This document shows positions 1 to 5,501 of a stretch of DNA of 8,329 nt, one piece after another (positions within the stretch are counted from its first letter, which is position 1; each line of letters opens with the position of its first letter). The notes below the pieces were generated by a model. It made no database searches. It was not told the DNA's origin and saw only the letters and a program-made list of their open reading frames with translations. Source of the DNA: PALSA-1004 sp046715035. GTDB taxonomy: Bacteria; Pseudomonadota; Gammaproteobacteria; Burkholderiales; SG8-41. The stretch spans positions 1 through 8,329 of the forward strand of contig JBKJZR010000216.1 in assembly GCA_046715035.1 (NCBI GenBank), given 5' to 3'. The position numbers were made by a program, and so were the translations under genes.

Positions 1-272
1 ACGCGTTCGCGGTCGAGCACGCGCTCGATCAGCACCTCGATGCGCCCGCCGCTGTCCTTGTGCCCCGTGAGCCGCGCCTTGATCACCCGCGTATCGTTGA
101 TCACGAGGACATCGCCTGCCGCGACCAGCTGCGGCAGCTCGCGAAACTGGCGGTCGGTGAGCGTTCCGCTGCCGCCCTCCAGATGGAGCAGCCGGCCCGC
201 GCTGCGCTCCGCGCCCGGATGCTGGGCGATCAGTTCGTGCGGCAGCACGTAGTCGAAATCGGAGACCTTCAA
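1..272 (-). CDS. queA: QueA, tRNA ribosyltransferase-isomerase (5' part)
   Basis: S-adenosylmethionine:tRNA ribosyltransferase-isomerase makes epoxyqueuosine in tRNA, the step before queuosine itself, in the cytoplasm. Reading leftward from 272 gives about 90 residues that match the QueA N-terminus: it begins KVSDFDYVLP, followed by ELIAQHP near residues 14-20, DRQFREL near 40-46, and the conserved block VINDTRVIKARL near 57-68 with SGGRIEVLIERVL after it. The remainder lies beyond the left edge. The start is TTG at 272-270. It is chosen because family members begin with M-K-V-S-D-F-D-Y and no ATG lies in frame just upstream. An AGG sits only three bases before it, so initiation looks weak. 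No frameshift is visible. The identification is very secure; the exact start is less so. Confidence 0.93.
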   Translation of the reverse strand, partial: MKVSDFDYVLPHELIAQHPGAERSAGRLLHLEGGSGTLTDRQFRELPQLVAAGDVLVINDTRVIKARLTGHKDSGGRIEVLIERVLDRER

Positions 273-302
273 AATCCTGACACGCGGTCGCGGGAGCCGG
301 CA

Positions 303-331
303 ATGGTAAACGCTGGGCGTCCATCGGTAAA
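303..331 (-). promoter_or_regulatory. Possible sigma70 promoter of queA
   Basis: On the minus strand TTTACC (331-326) and TACCAT (308-303) are separated by 17 bases, each matching four of six consensus positions. A transcript would start near 296 and give a leader of about 24 bases before the TTG start of queA. This is a pattern match only; the elements are weak. Confidence 0.3.
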
Positions 332-380
332 TGGCGACCGATTGCATCACGGATTTCGTGTGCGGGGCGAGGTTCGTCGG

Positions 381-409
381 TTGTGGCGCCTAATCGATTG
401 CGCGATAAT
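381..409 (+). promoter_or_regulatory. tRNA-Leu promoter with GC-rich discriminator
   Basis: TTGTGG (381-386) and GATAAT (404-409) are spaced 17 bases apart. The predicted start lies about seven bases downstream, within a few bases of the mature tRNA 5' end at 419. The stretch between the -10 box and the start is almost pure G and C (CCGCGCGC). In proteobacterial stable-RNA promoters such a GC-rich discriminator is associated with stringent (ppGpp/DksA) control; applying that here is inference. Confidence 0.6.
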
Positions 410-418
410 CCGCGCGCA

Positions 419-505
419 GCCGGGATGGCGGAACTGGTAGACGCACCGGACTCAAAATCCGGCGGTAGCGATACCGTGGGGGTTCGATTCCCCCTCCCGG
501 CACCA
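419..505 (+). tRNA. tRNA-Leu (anticodon CAA)
   Basis: This is a complete class II tRNA of 87 bases including an encoded CCA end (503-505). The acceptor stem pairs GCCGGGA (419-425) with TCCCGGC (495-501), and the discriminator base is A502, as expected for leucine. The anticodon stem CCGGA/TCCGG encloses the loop CTCAAAA (451-457), placing the anticodon CAA at 453-455, which reads UUG. The long variable arm forms CGGTA/TACCG, and the T arm carries GGTTCGATTCC. It has its own promoter upstream and a hairpin downstream, so it is probably a single-gene transcription unit. I saw no repeat of its 3' end elsewhere in the window, so there is no evidence of an integrated element using it as an attachment site. 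Confidence 0.97.
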
Positions 506-532
506 AGAACACCTCCGCTAACGTCCGCAATC

Positions 533-553
533 AACCGGTCGAGACCGGTTTTC
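533..553 (+). terminator. Likely terminator of the tRNA-Leu transcript
   Basis: A perfect 7-bp stem, AACCGGT (533-539) with ACCGGTT (544-550), closes on the four-base loop CGAG. The T residues at the end of the stem run on to give TTTT (549-552). It begins 28 bases after the tRNA CCA end, a sensible place for transcription to stop. The T tract is short, so termination may be partial. Confidence 0.55.
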
Positions 554-793
554 ATAGGGCAAATGGTCTCGGCTCCATCCCAAGCAGTTTTCCCGCGTCC
601 GTTGCAAGCTGGGGGTCGATTGAGCGACGAGGTAGGCAAAGCGCTCAAACGGCCGGCTGTGATCGCGTCTTTGGAGATATGGATAAGCCCTGGAATCTTG
701 GCTTGGGGACTGGACTGTGCGCTTTTTTGATCGTTACTTTGTGCGAAGAATAGGTATCTGGCTTGCTGAAGGCTACAGCTACAGGAGGTAAGC
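554..793. other. Stretch without recognised gene after tRNA-Leu
   Basis: No reading frame here resembles a known protein. The stretch has a T6 run (723-728) with no convincing stem before it. A strong Shine-Dalgarno sequence (AGGAGGT, 783-789) at its right end belongs to the micro-ORF that follows. By eye the composition is less GC-rich than the neighbouring genes, as expected of non-coding or decayed DNA. Confidence 0.5.
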
Positions 794-856
794 ATGGTCA
801 CCAAGGTCACCAACGCAAATGGTGCGCGAGCATGCGCGCAAGACGCGGCACCTTAA
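794..856 (+). other. Orphan start: strong RBS with 20-codon frame
   Basis: An excellent Shine-Dalgarno sequence (AGGAGGT) sits four bases before an ATG at 794. The frame encodes MVTKVTNANGARACAQDAAP and stops at 854-856. It overlaps, on the opposite strand, the 3' end of the threonine-synthase-like fragment. The first ten or so codons look like a genuine gene start. The rest would then be out-of-context sequence brought in by a rearrangement near 810-825. It could instead be a tiny real peptide or chance. I do not recognise the peptide. Confidence 0.3.
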
Positions 857-1108
857 GCAGCGGCGTGTAGCCTTCGCTCAGAGAAATCACATGCCGCGGA
901 TCTTTGACTGGCAGCAGCGGCGCGTAGCGCCACAGGGTGGCGGGACCACGCTCGATGTCGCGCGGCGAGACTTCGCGCTTGATGCGCTCGAGGTCATAGC
1001 GCGCCTGCAGTGTCTCGCTGGGTGCCGCGCCGCGCGCCACCTTCGCGTCGTGCGCTCGCCACTGCTCGATTCGATGTCGGTAAGGTATCTGCTTTTCATT
1101 TCTATCAT
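807..1108 (-). pseudogene. Threonine-synthase-like gene, frameshifted 5' fragment
   Basis: Threonine synthases are PLP enzymes that convert O-phosphohomoserine to threonine. Here only the N-terminus remains. From the ATG at 1108, preceded by GGGGA about ten bases upstream, the frame reads MIEMKSRYLTDIESSSGER and then loses the family sequence. In the next frame it resumes as AKVARGAAPSETLQARYDLE, followed by IKREVSPRDI, LWRYAPLLPV and SEGYTPLL, a typical threonine-synthase N-terminal region. One extra C near 1051-1055 (reading GAG CGC CAC GAC) would join the two frames. Homology ends at RLARML; a TGA follows at 807-809. The PLP-lysine region and the whole catalytic domain are absent, so the fragment cannot be active. 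Family members often have Cys where this protein has the Ser cluster near residues 14-16. Other enzymes of the same fold, such as cysteate synthase, cannot be excluded from so short a piece. Confidence 0.7.
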
Positions 1109-1189
1109 TGGAGTTTGATCCCCTGTCGGCGGCGAATTCGCAGTATGACCGGCCGCGAGGGATAAGCGGATTGCGCGCCGGCGGACGTT

Positions 1190-1741
1190 CTAGCGGTCTT
1201 CGTGCTGCTGCTTGATGGCATCCAACATCACCTCAGTGTCGGCGCGTTTGGTCAGCTCAGCTACCTCGGCGTCAGGCTGTCCTTGTGGTGACGGCGCGCT
1301 GCGCCGTAACTCATCGACGAGTTGAAGGATCTTCGTTACCTTCTGCTCAGTCAGGAGATTGATCTGCAGGTCGAGGTGCGCGCGGTGCTCGGCCAGCCTC
1401 GCCATGCGGTTCTGTCGGATCAAGACAGCGACCGTCAGAAGGAGCGCATTGGAGCTCACAATCCCCTGCAGCCAGAAGAACGGGGGCTCGTCGACGTGTG
1501 CCCAGCCGGCATACGTCCCCCAGGCGTTCGCAATCGCCCAGATAACGATGAAGGCAACGGCAAAGCCGAAGTAGCCGGGGCTGCCAAAGAAAGCGCTCAC
1601 GCGTTCGATCACCAGTTGCACGCCTGAGATCTCAGCGTCTTCGCGCTCATAGAAAGTCGTTAGAACGTCAAGGTTCTGTTTTGCCGATGAGGGCAGCTCA
1701 TCCTTCTCGGGACGAGATCCGATTTGCGCTTCAGTCGTCAT
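1190..1741 (-). CDS. DUF1003 family membrane protein
   Basis: This 183-residue protein matches the DUF1003 family, small inner-membrane proteins of unknown function. Two hydrophobic segments are visible, at about residues 57-75 (FGFAVAFIVIWAIANAWG) and 91-109. Between them lies the family's D-x-PPFFWLQ element (84-92), and after the second comes RQNRMARLAEHRAHLD (109-124), matching the usual SQNR-x3-RD-like stretch. The C-terminal third is charged and probably helical, with LTEQKVTKILQLVDEL (130-145), and likely sits in the cytoplasm. The N-terminal 40 residues are polar. The start at 1741 is the only reasonable ATG, but I see no clear ribosome-binding site before it. The gene stands alone: the next minus-strand gene upstream ends 383 bases away. 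No function can be inferred from the context. Confidence 0.85.
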   Translation of the reverse strand: MTTEAQIGSRPEKDELPSSAKQNLDVLTTFYEREDAEISGVQLVIERVSAFFGSPGYFGFAVAFIVIWAIANAWGTYAGWAHVDEPPFFWLQGIVSSNALLLTVAVLIRQNRMARLAEHRAHLDLQINLLTEQKVTKILQLVDELRRSAPSPQGQPDAEVAELTKRADTEVMLDAIKQQHEDR

Positions 1742-2124
1742 CAGGCTGTCATTCGTCAGATGGTCGTGCGAGTTGCTTCATGTTCCGGAGGCCCGCGGGC
1801 AGCCGGTGCGGGCGGCTCGGCGCAAGCTCGACTGAACGACGAGGCGGTGGAACGGTGCGATAAGAAACATGTAGATGCGACCCAAGCGGTTGTGGCAATG
1901 CACCACGGTTGAGAGCAACGGGGATCTCGACGAGCGTGACCGAACGGTCTTCGTTTGGCATAAGTAAGCGGGATGCGTATTTAAGGCTACCTGATATCGA
2001 CGACACGAAACTGTCTGACTATCGCCGATGCGTACTGGTAAGTAGCCGATCCGGCGGCTCGTCGTGGTGCTCTGACCCCCGCGACCTCGAGCTGTGCATC
2101 GCCTGCGAGCAGGCGCAAAATACC
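1742..2124. other. 383-base stretch without recognised gene
   Basis: Short open frames exist on both strands, but none resembles a known protein, has a good ribosome-binding site or has convincing amino-acid composition. A perfect GCCTGC/GCAGGC inverted repeat (2101-2114) lies just beyond the stop codon of the yidB-like gene. It lacks a T tract and its loop is only two bases, so I do not call it a terminator. The stretch must contain the promoter of the DUF1003 gene, but I could not pick out a clear one. Confidence 0.5.
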
Positions 2125-2652
2125 TCAACGTGACATCTGCCGCTCGTACTCGTCGATGCTGGAAACCAGCTGATCGGGCGCGGGAATCTCGCCTTGCGGG
2201 GTGAAGTGATCGACGACCTCGGGAAGCAGTTCCGCCAGCCCCTCACGCGCTTCGTCATCGCTCACCCCTGCCTGTGTGGCGATCTGCGAAAGGCGCTCTT
2301 GACCAAATACGTCGGAGAGCGCCTCAGGAGAAATTGGCTGATTCGGGCCGGTGCTAACCCAAGAATTCGCCTGGCTGCCGTAGCCCTTTTGGATGAACTG
2401 CTCAAGCAGGCCCCCCAACCCCCCTAAGCCACCAATCGCACCTGCACCACCCAATCCACCAAGGCTACCGCCTCGCAGGTCGGAAACGCCTCCACGGCCA
2501 ATCCGGCCACCTTGGCGATTGGCCAGCATGCCGAGCACTACCGGGAGCAAGGACATCAGCACGCGACTTACGCCGCCACTCGTTCGTCCGGCAGAAGAGC
2601 GCCCCAAGACGTTGCCCGCGAGTCCACCAAGAATTTGACTGAGCAAACCCAT
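2125..2652 (-). CDS. YidB-like (DUF937-type) protein
   Basis: This 175-residue protein belongs to the YidB/DUF937-type family of small bacterial proteins of unknown function. The N-terminus MGLLSQILGGLAGNVLG and the hydrophobic VLMSLLPVVLGMLANRQGG (31-49) are followed by a glycine-rich linker (about 50-81) rich in GGLGG. The conserved C-terminal part then runs GLLEQFIQKGYG, SWVSTGPNQPISPEALSDVFG and LSQIATQAGVSDDEA, ending with LLPEVVDHFTPQGEIP (142-157). The start is well supported: AGGAGAG lies seven bases before the ATG at 2652. It appears to be a single-gene unit; its promoter should lie within 2653-2760 but is not obvious. Some relatives are discussed in connection with cell-envelope or stress roles, but nothing in this window shows the function. 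Confidence 0.85.
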   Translation of the reverse strand: MGLLSQILGGLAGNVLGRSSAGRTSGGVSRVLMSLLPVVLGMLANRQGGRIGRGGVSDLRGGSLGGLGGAGAIGGLGGLGGLLEQFIQKGYGSQANSWVSTGPNQPISPEALSDVFGQERLSQIATQAGVSDDEAREGLAELLPEVVDHFTPQGEIPAPDQLVSSIDEYERQMSR

Positions 2653-2803
2653 ATCTACTCTCCTTGAGAATATGGTAACGAGCGTTGCAGCAAGGGCTGT
2701 AAACGCGGCTTGGCTAGTGATTGTCCCTTGTTACCGTTACCCTTAGCAACTGCGTTCGAGGAGAGTTGCGGTGGAGTTGCCCCGGTTTCGTGAACAGGTT
2801 TCC

Positions 2804-2869
2804 GAGCCGCGCTTCTCCTTTGGTCTGGAAGCTGCGCCAGTTGATCAGCTCGCACTCGAGACTTGCAAT
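2804..2869 (-). pseudogene. IS3-family transposase remnant (short)
   Basis: A minus-strand frame reads IASLECELINWRSFQTKGEARL. This closely resembles the stretch late in the DDE domain of IS3-family OrfB transposases, where relatives read about FFASLECELLDRRSF followed by T-x-x-EAR. After EARL the expected IFxFIEGWYNPxRRHSALG block is missing. The sequence before IAS does not resemble a transposase either. Only some 22 codons therefore survive. I see no terminal inverted repeats or target duplication around it. This would be the scar of an old insertion, flanking the catabolic operon on its upstream side. The match is from memory of the family; a database search would settle it. Confidence 0.5.
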
Positions 2870-2950
2870 CGATACTTCTGAAGGGGTCAGCGTCCCGGAT
2901 CGGCGGAGATCAGCGACCATTTTTCAGATGCTCCCGGCATGAAACCCCGA

Positions 2951-2980
2951 TTGACTGCGGCTGCCAGGGCCAGAGATACT
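2951..2980 (+). promoter_or_regulatory. Candidate sigma70 promoter, distal, of the operon
   Basis: TTGACT (2951-2956) and GATACT (2975-2980) are 18 bases apart. Transcription would begin near 2987, giving a leader of about 93 bases that includes the inverted repeat at 3014-3039. This is a sequence match only. Confidence 0.35.
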
Positions 2981-3013
2981 CTCCGAGATGCGGTTGAGTT
3001 CCTGTCCTCCCGT

Positions 3014-3039
3014 GTCCGCTTGGCAGCTGTTCAGCGGAC
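3014..3039. promoter_or_regulatory. Inverted repeat, possible operator
   Basis: Perfect 7-bp arms, GTCCGCT (3014-3020) and AGCGGAC (3033-3039), are separated by 12 bases. The left arm touches the -35 box of the proximal promoter candidate and the right arm lies in its spacer. That is a natural place for a dimeric regulator to bind. Which regulator binds it, if any, is unknown. Confidence 0.4.
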
Positions 3040-3050
3040 GTGTCCATAAT
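3020..3050 (+). promoter_or_regulatory. Candidate sigma70 promoter, proximal, of the operon
   Basis: TTGGCA (3020-3025) and CATAAT (3045-3050) each match five of six consensus positions. The 19-base spacer is longer than ideal, which often marks activator-dependent promoters. The expected start near 3057 gives a leader of about 23 bases before the ATG at 3080. Confidence 0.4.
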
Positions 3051-3079
3051 TCGCCGGCGCCGAGACGCTCGGTACCGAT

Positions 3080-4456
3080 ATGACGGTTCAAGAGTCCGCG
3101 CACACCGCTGCGCGTGACGCGGGCCCGGCATGGAGCGCTGCGCGTTGGCTCAGCAATGCGCATCATTACGAACTCCCGCCCGTTGTCGTGGCTGCAACGC
3201 GTGCCGCGCTGATCGATTGGTTCGCGTGCGTGGTCGCGGGAATGAACGAGCCGGTAACCCGATTAGTCATCCAGCGCATGCAACGCTATGCATCCGGCGG
3301 ATGTGTTCCGCTCCTGGCCGGCGGAACGAGCTCGGCGCCGTTTGCGGCGCTGGTGCACGCAACCGCCGCGCATGCACTCGATTTCGACGACACGCATATC
3401 TGGAGCGACGCGCATTTTGGGGGCCCGACATGGGCTGCGGTGTCGACATTCGTGCGTATCGATGAGGGCGATGTCGGTGACGAAAAATTGTGTCTTGCTT
3501 ATGCCACTGGCCTGCAAGTCGGCGCGAAGCTCGGCGGGCGGCGCCTCGGTCATGCAATGGCGCAGCGCGGATTACAGGCGACCGGCCTGCTTGGACGCAT
3601 CTCCGCTGCGGCTGCGTGCGCGGTACTGGCGCGCTTCGATGCCGGGCGCACGGCGATGGCGTTGACGCTTGCCGCGACCCAGACGTCAGGTCTGACCGCG
3701 TCTTTCGGCACGATGACCAAGCCGTTCCAAGGGGGAAAGGCCGCTTTCGATGCGGTCCTCGCCGCTGACCTCGCGGGTGACGGCTTCGTAGCGAGCCCCG
3801 CGATTTTCGACGAGGGCGGCGGGCTTGCGCGCGCGCTCGTGCAGGACGGTCATGCACAGATCGCGGAGCCAGACCTCGACGGCGGCTGGGAGGTATTGCG
3901 CAATTCGACCAAGGCGTATCCCTGCCTGCATGGCATACACCCGACGATAGACGCGGCGCGGGAGGTGAGCCTGCGCATCGCGGGGCGGGGGATAGCGACA
4001 GTACGCGCGTTCGTCGCACCCGGCGTGCCGAAAATCGGCCGCTATATCGAGCCGCGCGACTCACACGAGGCGAAGTTCAGCATCCCGTATTGCACCGCAC
4101 TCGGGTTGCTCGGGCGCCGCGTTACACTGCGCGACTTCACGGATGACGCGGTCTTCGCGCCCGAAGTCAAAGCGCTGCTCGCAAAAATCGAGATCGTGCC
4201 ATGCGCAGACCGGAAGATGTATAACTCGGCGGTCGAGGTTACGCTGTCGACCGGAGAGGTCCTGACTGCGGACGTGCCCATGGCGCGCGGTCATCCGGAC
4301 CGCCCTTTGTCCGATGCCGAGCTCGATGCCAAGTTCATGGATTCTGCGCATCCCCGGCTTGGGACACGAACGCAGGAATTGCTGGACCTGCTCAGGCGGT
4401 TTCCCGCCGAAGATACGGTCGCGCGTGCTTTTGAGATCGTGCGTGCACGCCAGTGA
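3080..4456 (+). CDS. MmgE/PrpD family protein
   Basis: At 458 residues this is a full-length MmgE/PrpD protein. The family includes 2-methylcitrate dehydratase, cis-aconitate decarboxylase and iminodisuccinate epimerase, all cytoplasmic enzymes acting on polycarboxylates. Family hallmarks are visible in order: AALIDWFACVVAG (42-54), the substrate-site block HALDFDDTHIWSDAH (98-112), the RGxxxTG region (163-169), FGTMTKPFQGGKAA (209-222) with Lys214, STKAYPCLHGIHPTIDAA (276-293) with Lys278 and His287, and SHEAKFSIPYCTA (328-340). One oddity is clear: the RG-x-H-x-TG motif has Gln166 (RGLQATG) where relatives usually have a catalytic-site His. The ATG at 3080 lacks a strong ribosome-binding site. 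The gene is first of three in an apparent operon; the Bug gene follows after 36 bases. The reaction is therefore probably an isomerisation or dehydration of a di- or tricarboxylate, but the substrate is unknown. Confidence 0.93.
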   Translation: MTVQESAHTAARDAGPAWSAARWLSNAHHYELPPVVVAATRAALIDWFACVVAGMNEPVTRLVIQRMQRYASGGCVPLLAGGTSSAPFAALVHATAAHALDFDDTHIWSDAHFGGPTWAAVSTFVRIDEGDVGDEKLCLAYATGLQVGAKLGGRRLGHAMAQRGLQATGLLGRISAAAACAVLARFDAGRTAMALTLAATQTSGLTASFGTMTKPFQGGKAAFDAVLAADLAGDGFVASPAIFDEGGGLARALVQDGHAQIAEPDLDGGWEVLRNSTKAYPCLHGIHPTIDAAREVSLRIAGRGIATVRAFVAPGVPKIGRYIEPRDSHEAKFSIPYCTALGLLGRRVTLRDFTDDAVFAPEVKALLAKIEIVPCADRKMYNSAVEVTLSTGEVLTADVPMARGHPDRPLSDAELDAKFMDSAHPRLGTRTQELLDLLRRFPAEDTVARAFEIVRARQ

Positions 4457-4484
4457 CGGCACACTGACTAACCCTGAGAAAGCG

Positions 4485-4490
4485 AGGAGG
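4485..4490 (+). promoter_or_regulatory. Strong ribosome-binding site of the Bug gene
   Basis: AGGAGG lies two bases before the ATG at 4493, with GAGG immediately upstream offering better spacing. It is the strongest translation signal in the operon, whereas the genes before and after it have weak ones. This suggests the binding protein is made in excess over the two enzymes, as is usual for solute-binding proteins. Confidence 0.6.
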
Positions 4491-4492
4491 AA

Positions 4493-5461
4493 ATGTTGCA
4501 CAAGCTCTTGTCCGTTCTGATGCTCGTCGCGCTGCCCATCGCGCCTGCCGCGGCTGCCGATTATCCAACGAAGCCGGTGCGCATCATCGTGCCGTTTGCT
4601 CCAGGCGGTGCCACCGATCTGCTGATCAGGCCCGTGGGCGAGAAACTTAACGAAATCCTGGGGCAACCCATGGTCATCGACAATCGCGGAGGCGCGGGCG
4701 GCAACATAGGCGCCGAGTTCGCAGCGCACGCGGCACCCGACGGTTACACACTTCTGGTCACGACCGCAGGCGTAATCGTTACCAATAAAAGTCTTTATAG
4801 AAACCTTACCTTCAATCCGACCGTCGCATTCGACCCGGTGAGCATCATCGCTTCGTTGCCTAACGTGCTGGTTGTGAGCCCGAAGTCGGGCATTGGCAGC
4901 GTTGCAGACCTGATTGCGCGTGCGAAATCGCAGACAGGAAATGTCACCTTCGCGTCGGGTGGCAATGGCACATCGAATCACCTTGCCGGCGAGCTGCTCA
5001 AGCACCTCGCGCAAACCGAAATGACGCACGTGCCCTACAAGGGAGGCGGCCCTGCGGTGGTCGCGACGCTTTCCGGCGAAGTGACGATGCTGTTTGCGAC
5101 CATGCCCTCCGCCATGCAGCATGTCAAAGCCGGAAGGCTCAGCGCGCTCGCCGTTACGAGCGAGAAGCGCTCTCCGGCGGCTCCGGGAGTTCCCACGATG
5201 GCGGAAGCCGGCGTGAAAGGCTTCGAAGTCTCGGAAAACTGGGTAGGCGCGCTCGCGCCGCGCGGCACGCCGGCTGTCTACATCAATCGCCTTCAGAAGG
5301 CGATCGCGCGCGCGCTCGAAGATACCGAAATCCAGAAGCGGCTTACCGCCGCAGGCTACGAGCTGGTCGCTAGTACGCCCGCTGACATGGGGCGAGTAAT
5401 CAAGCGCCAATCCCAAAGCTGGGAGGAAGTGATCAAAGCCGCGAAGATCCGGGCTGATTGA
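4493..5461 (+). CDS. Bug/TctC-family periplasmic solute-binding protein
   Basis: This is a tripartite-tricarboxylate-transporter substrate-binding protein of the Bug family, abundant in Burkholderiales. It has 322 residues, the normal length. A signal peptide is evident: Lys4, the hydrophobic core LLSVLMLVALPIAP (5-18), and a likely cut after the alanines at about residue 22, before DYPTKPVRIIVPF. Family landmarks follow: APGGATD (36-42), the ligand-loop region; DNRGGAGGNIGAE (63-75); PDGYTLL (82-88); FASGGNGTSNHLAGELL (153-169); and VPYKGGGPAV (180-189). The C-terminal APRGTPAVYINRL and the end are intact. Known Bug ligands include carboxylic acids, amino acids and nicotinic acid, usually carboxylated compounds. 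No tctA or tctB membrane genes are visible here, so it must share a transporter encoded elsewhere or act as a sensor. Its place between two enzyme genes suggests it binds the substrate they degrade; this is inference. Confidence 0.95.
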   Translation: MLHKLLSVLMLVALPIAPAAAADYPTKPVRIIVPFAPGGATDLLIRPVGEKLNEILGQPMVIDNRGGAGGNIGAEFAAHAAPDGYTLLVTTAGVIVTNKSLYRNLTFNPTVAFDPVSIIASLPNVLVVSPKSGIGSVADLIARAKSQTGNVTFASGGNGTSNHLAGELLKHLAQTEMTHVPYKGGGPAVVATLSGEVTMLFATMPSAMQHVKAGRLSALAVTSEKRSPAAPGVPTMAEAGVKGFEVSENWVGALAPRGTPAVYINRLQKAIARALEDTEIQKRLTAAGYELVASTPADMGRVIKRQSQSWEEVIKAAKIRAD

Positions 5462-5501
5462 GCTGCGACAATCAATACATCAACCAACGAGATATTGCGG
5501 A

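Larger units (their letters stand above)
2653..3079. other. Intergenic region: yidB-like leader, IS remnant, operon promoter
   Basis: Besides the transposase remnant and the promoter and operator candidates listed separately, no gene is recognisable here. Near 2728-2741 the bases GTTACC occur twice in tandem. The region separates divergently transcribed units (yidB-like leftward, mmgE/prpD operon rightward), so it should hold promoters for both. Confidence 0.5.

Noticed and set aside
419..505. tRNA-Leu as the attachment site of a genomic island
   Set aside because: No duplicate of the tRNA 3' end was found in the window and no integrase gene is visible.
709..730. T6 run at 723-728 as a rho-independent terminator
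   Set aside because: No stable stem precedes it on either strand.
2101..2114. GCCTGC/GCAGGC hairpin just past the yidB-like stop codon as a terminator
   Set aside because: There is no T tract on the relevant side and the loop is only two bases, so it may be chance in GC-rich DNA.
1749..2133. Overlapping open frames on both strands of the stretch between the DUF1003 and yidB-like genes
   Set aside because: None has a convincing ribosome-binding site or recognisable motif, and the compositions look like random translation.
4061..5416. A 451-codon open frame on the minus strand opposite the MmgE and Bug genes, and a 265-codon one at 3267-4064
   Set aside because: Both lie antisense to two well-identified genes in GC-rich DNA, where long shadow frames are common. 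Their arginine-, histidine- and glycine-heavy composition resembles no protein family.
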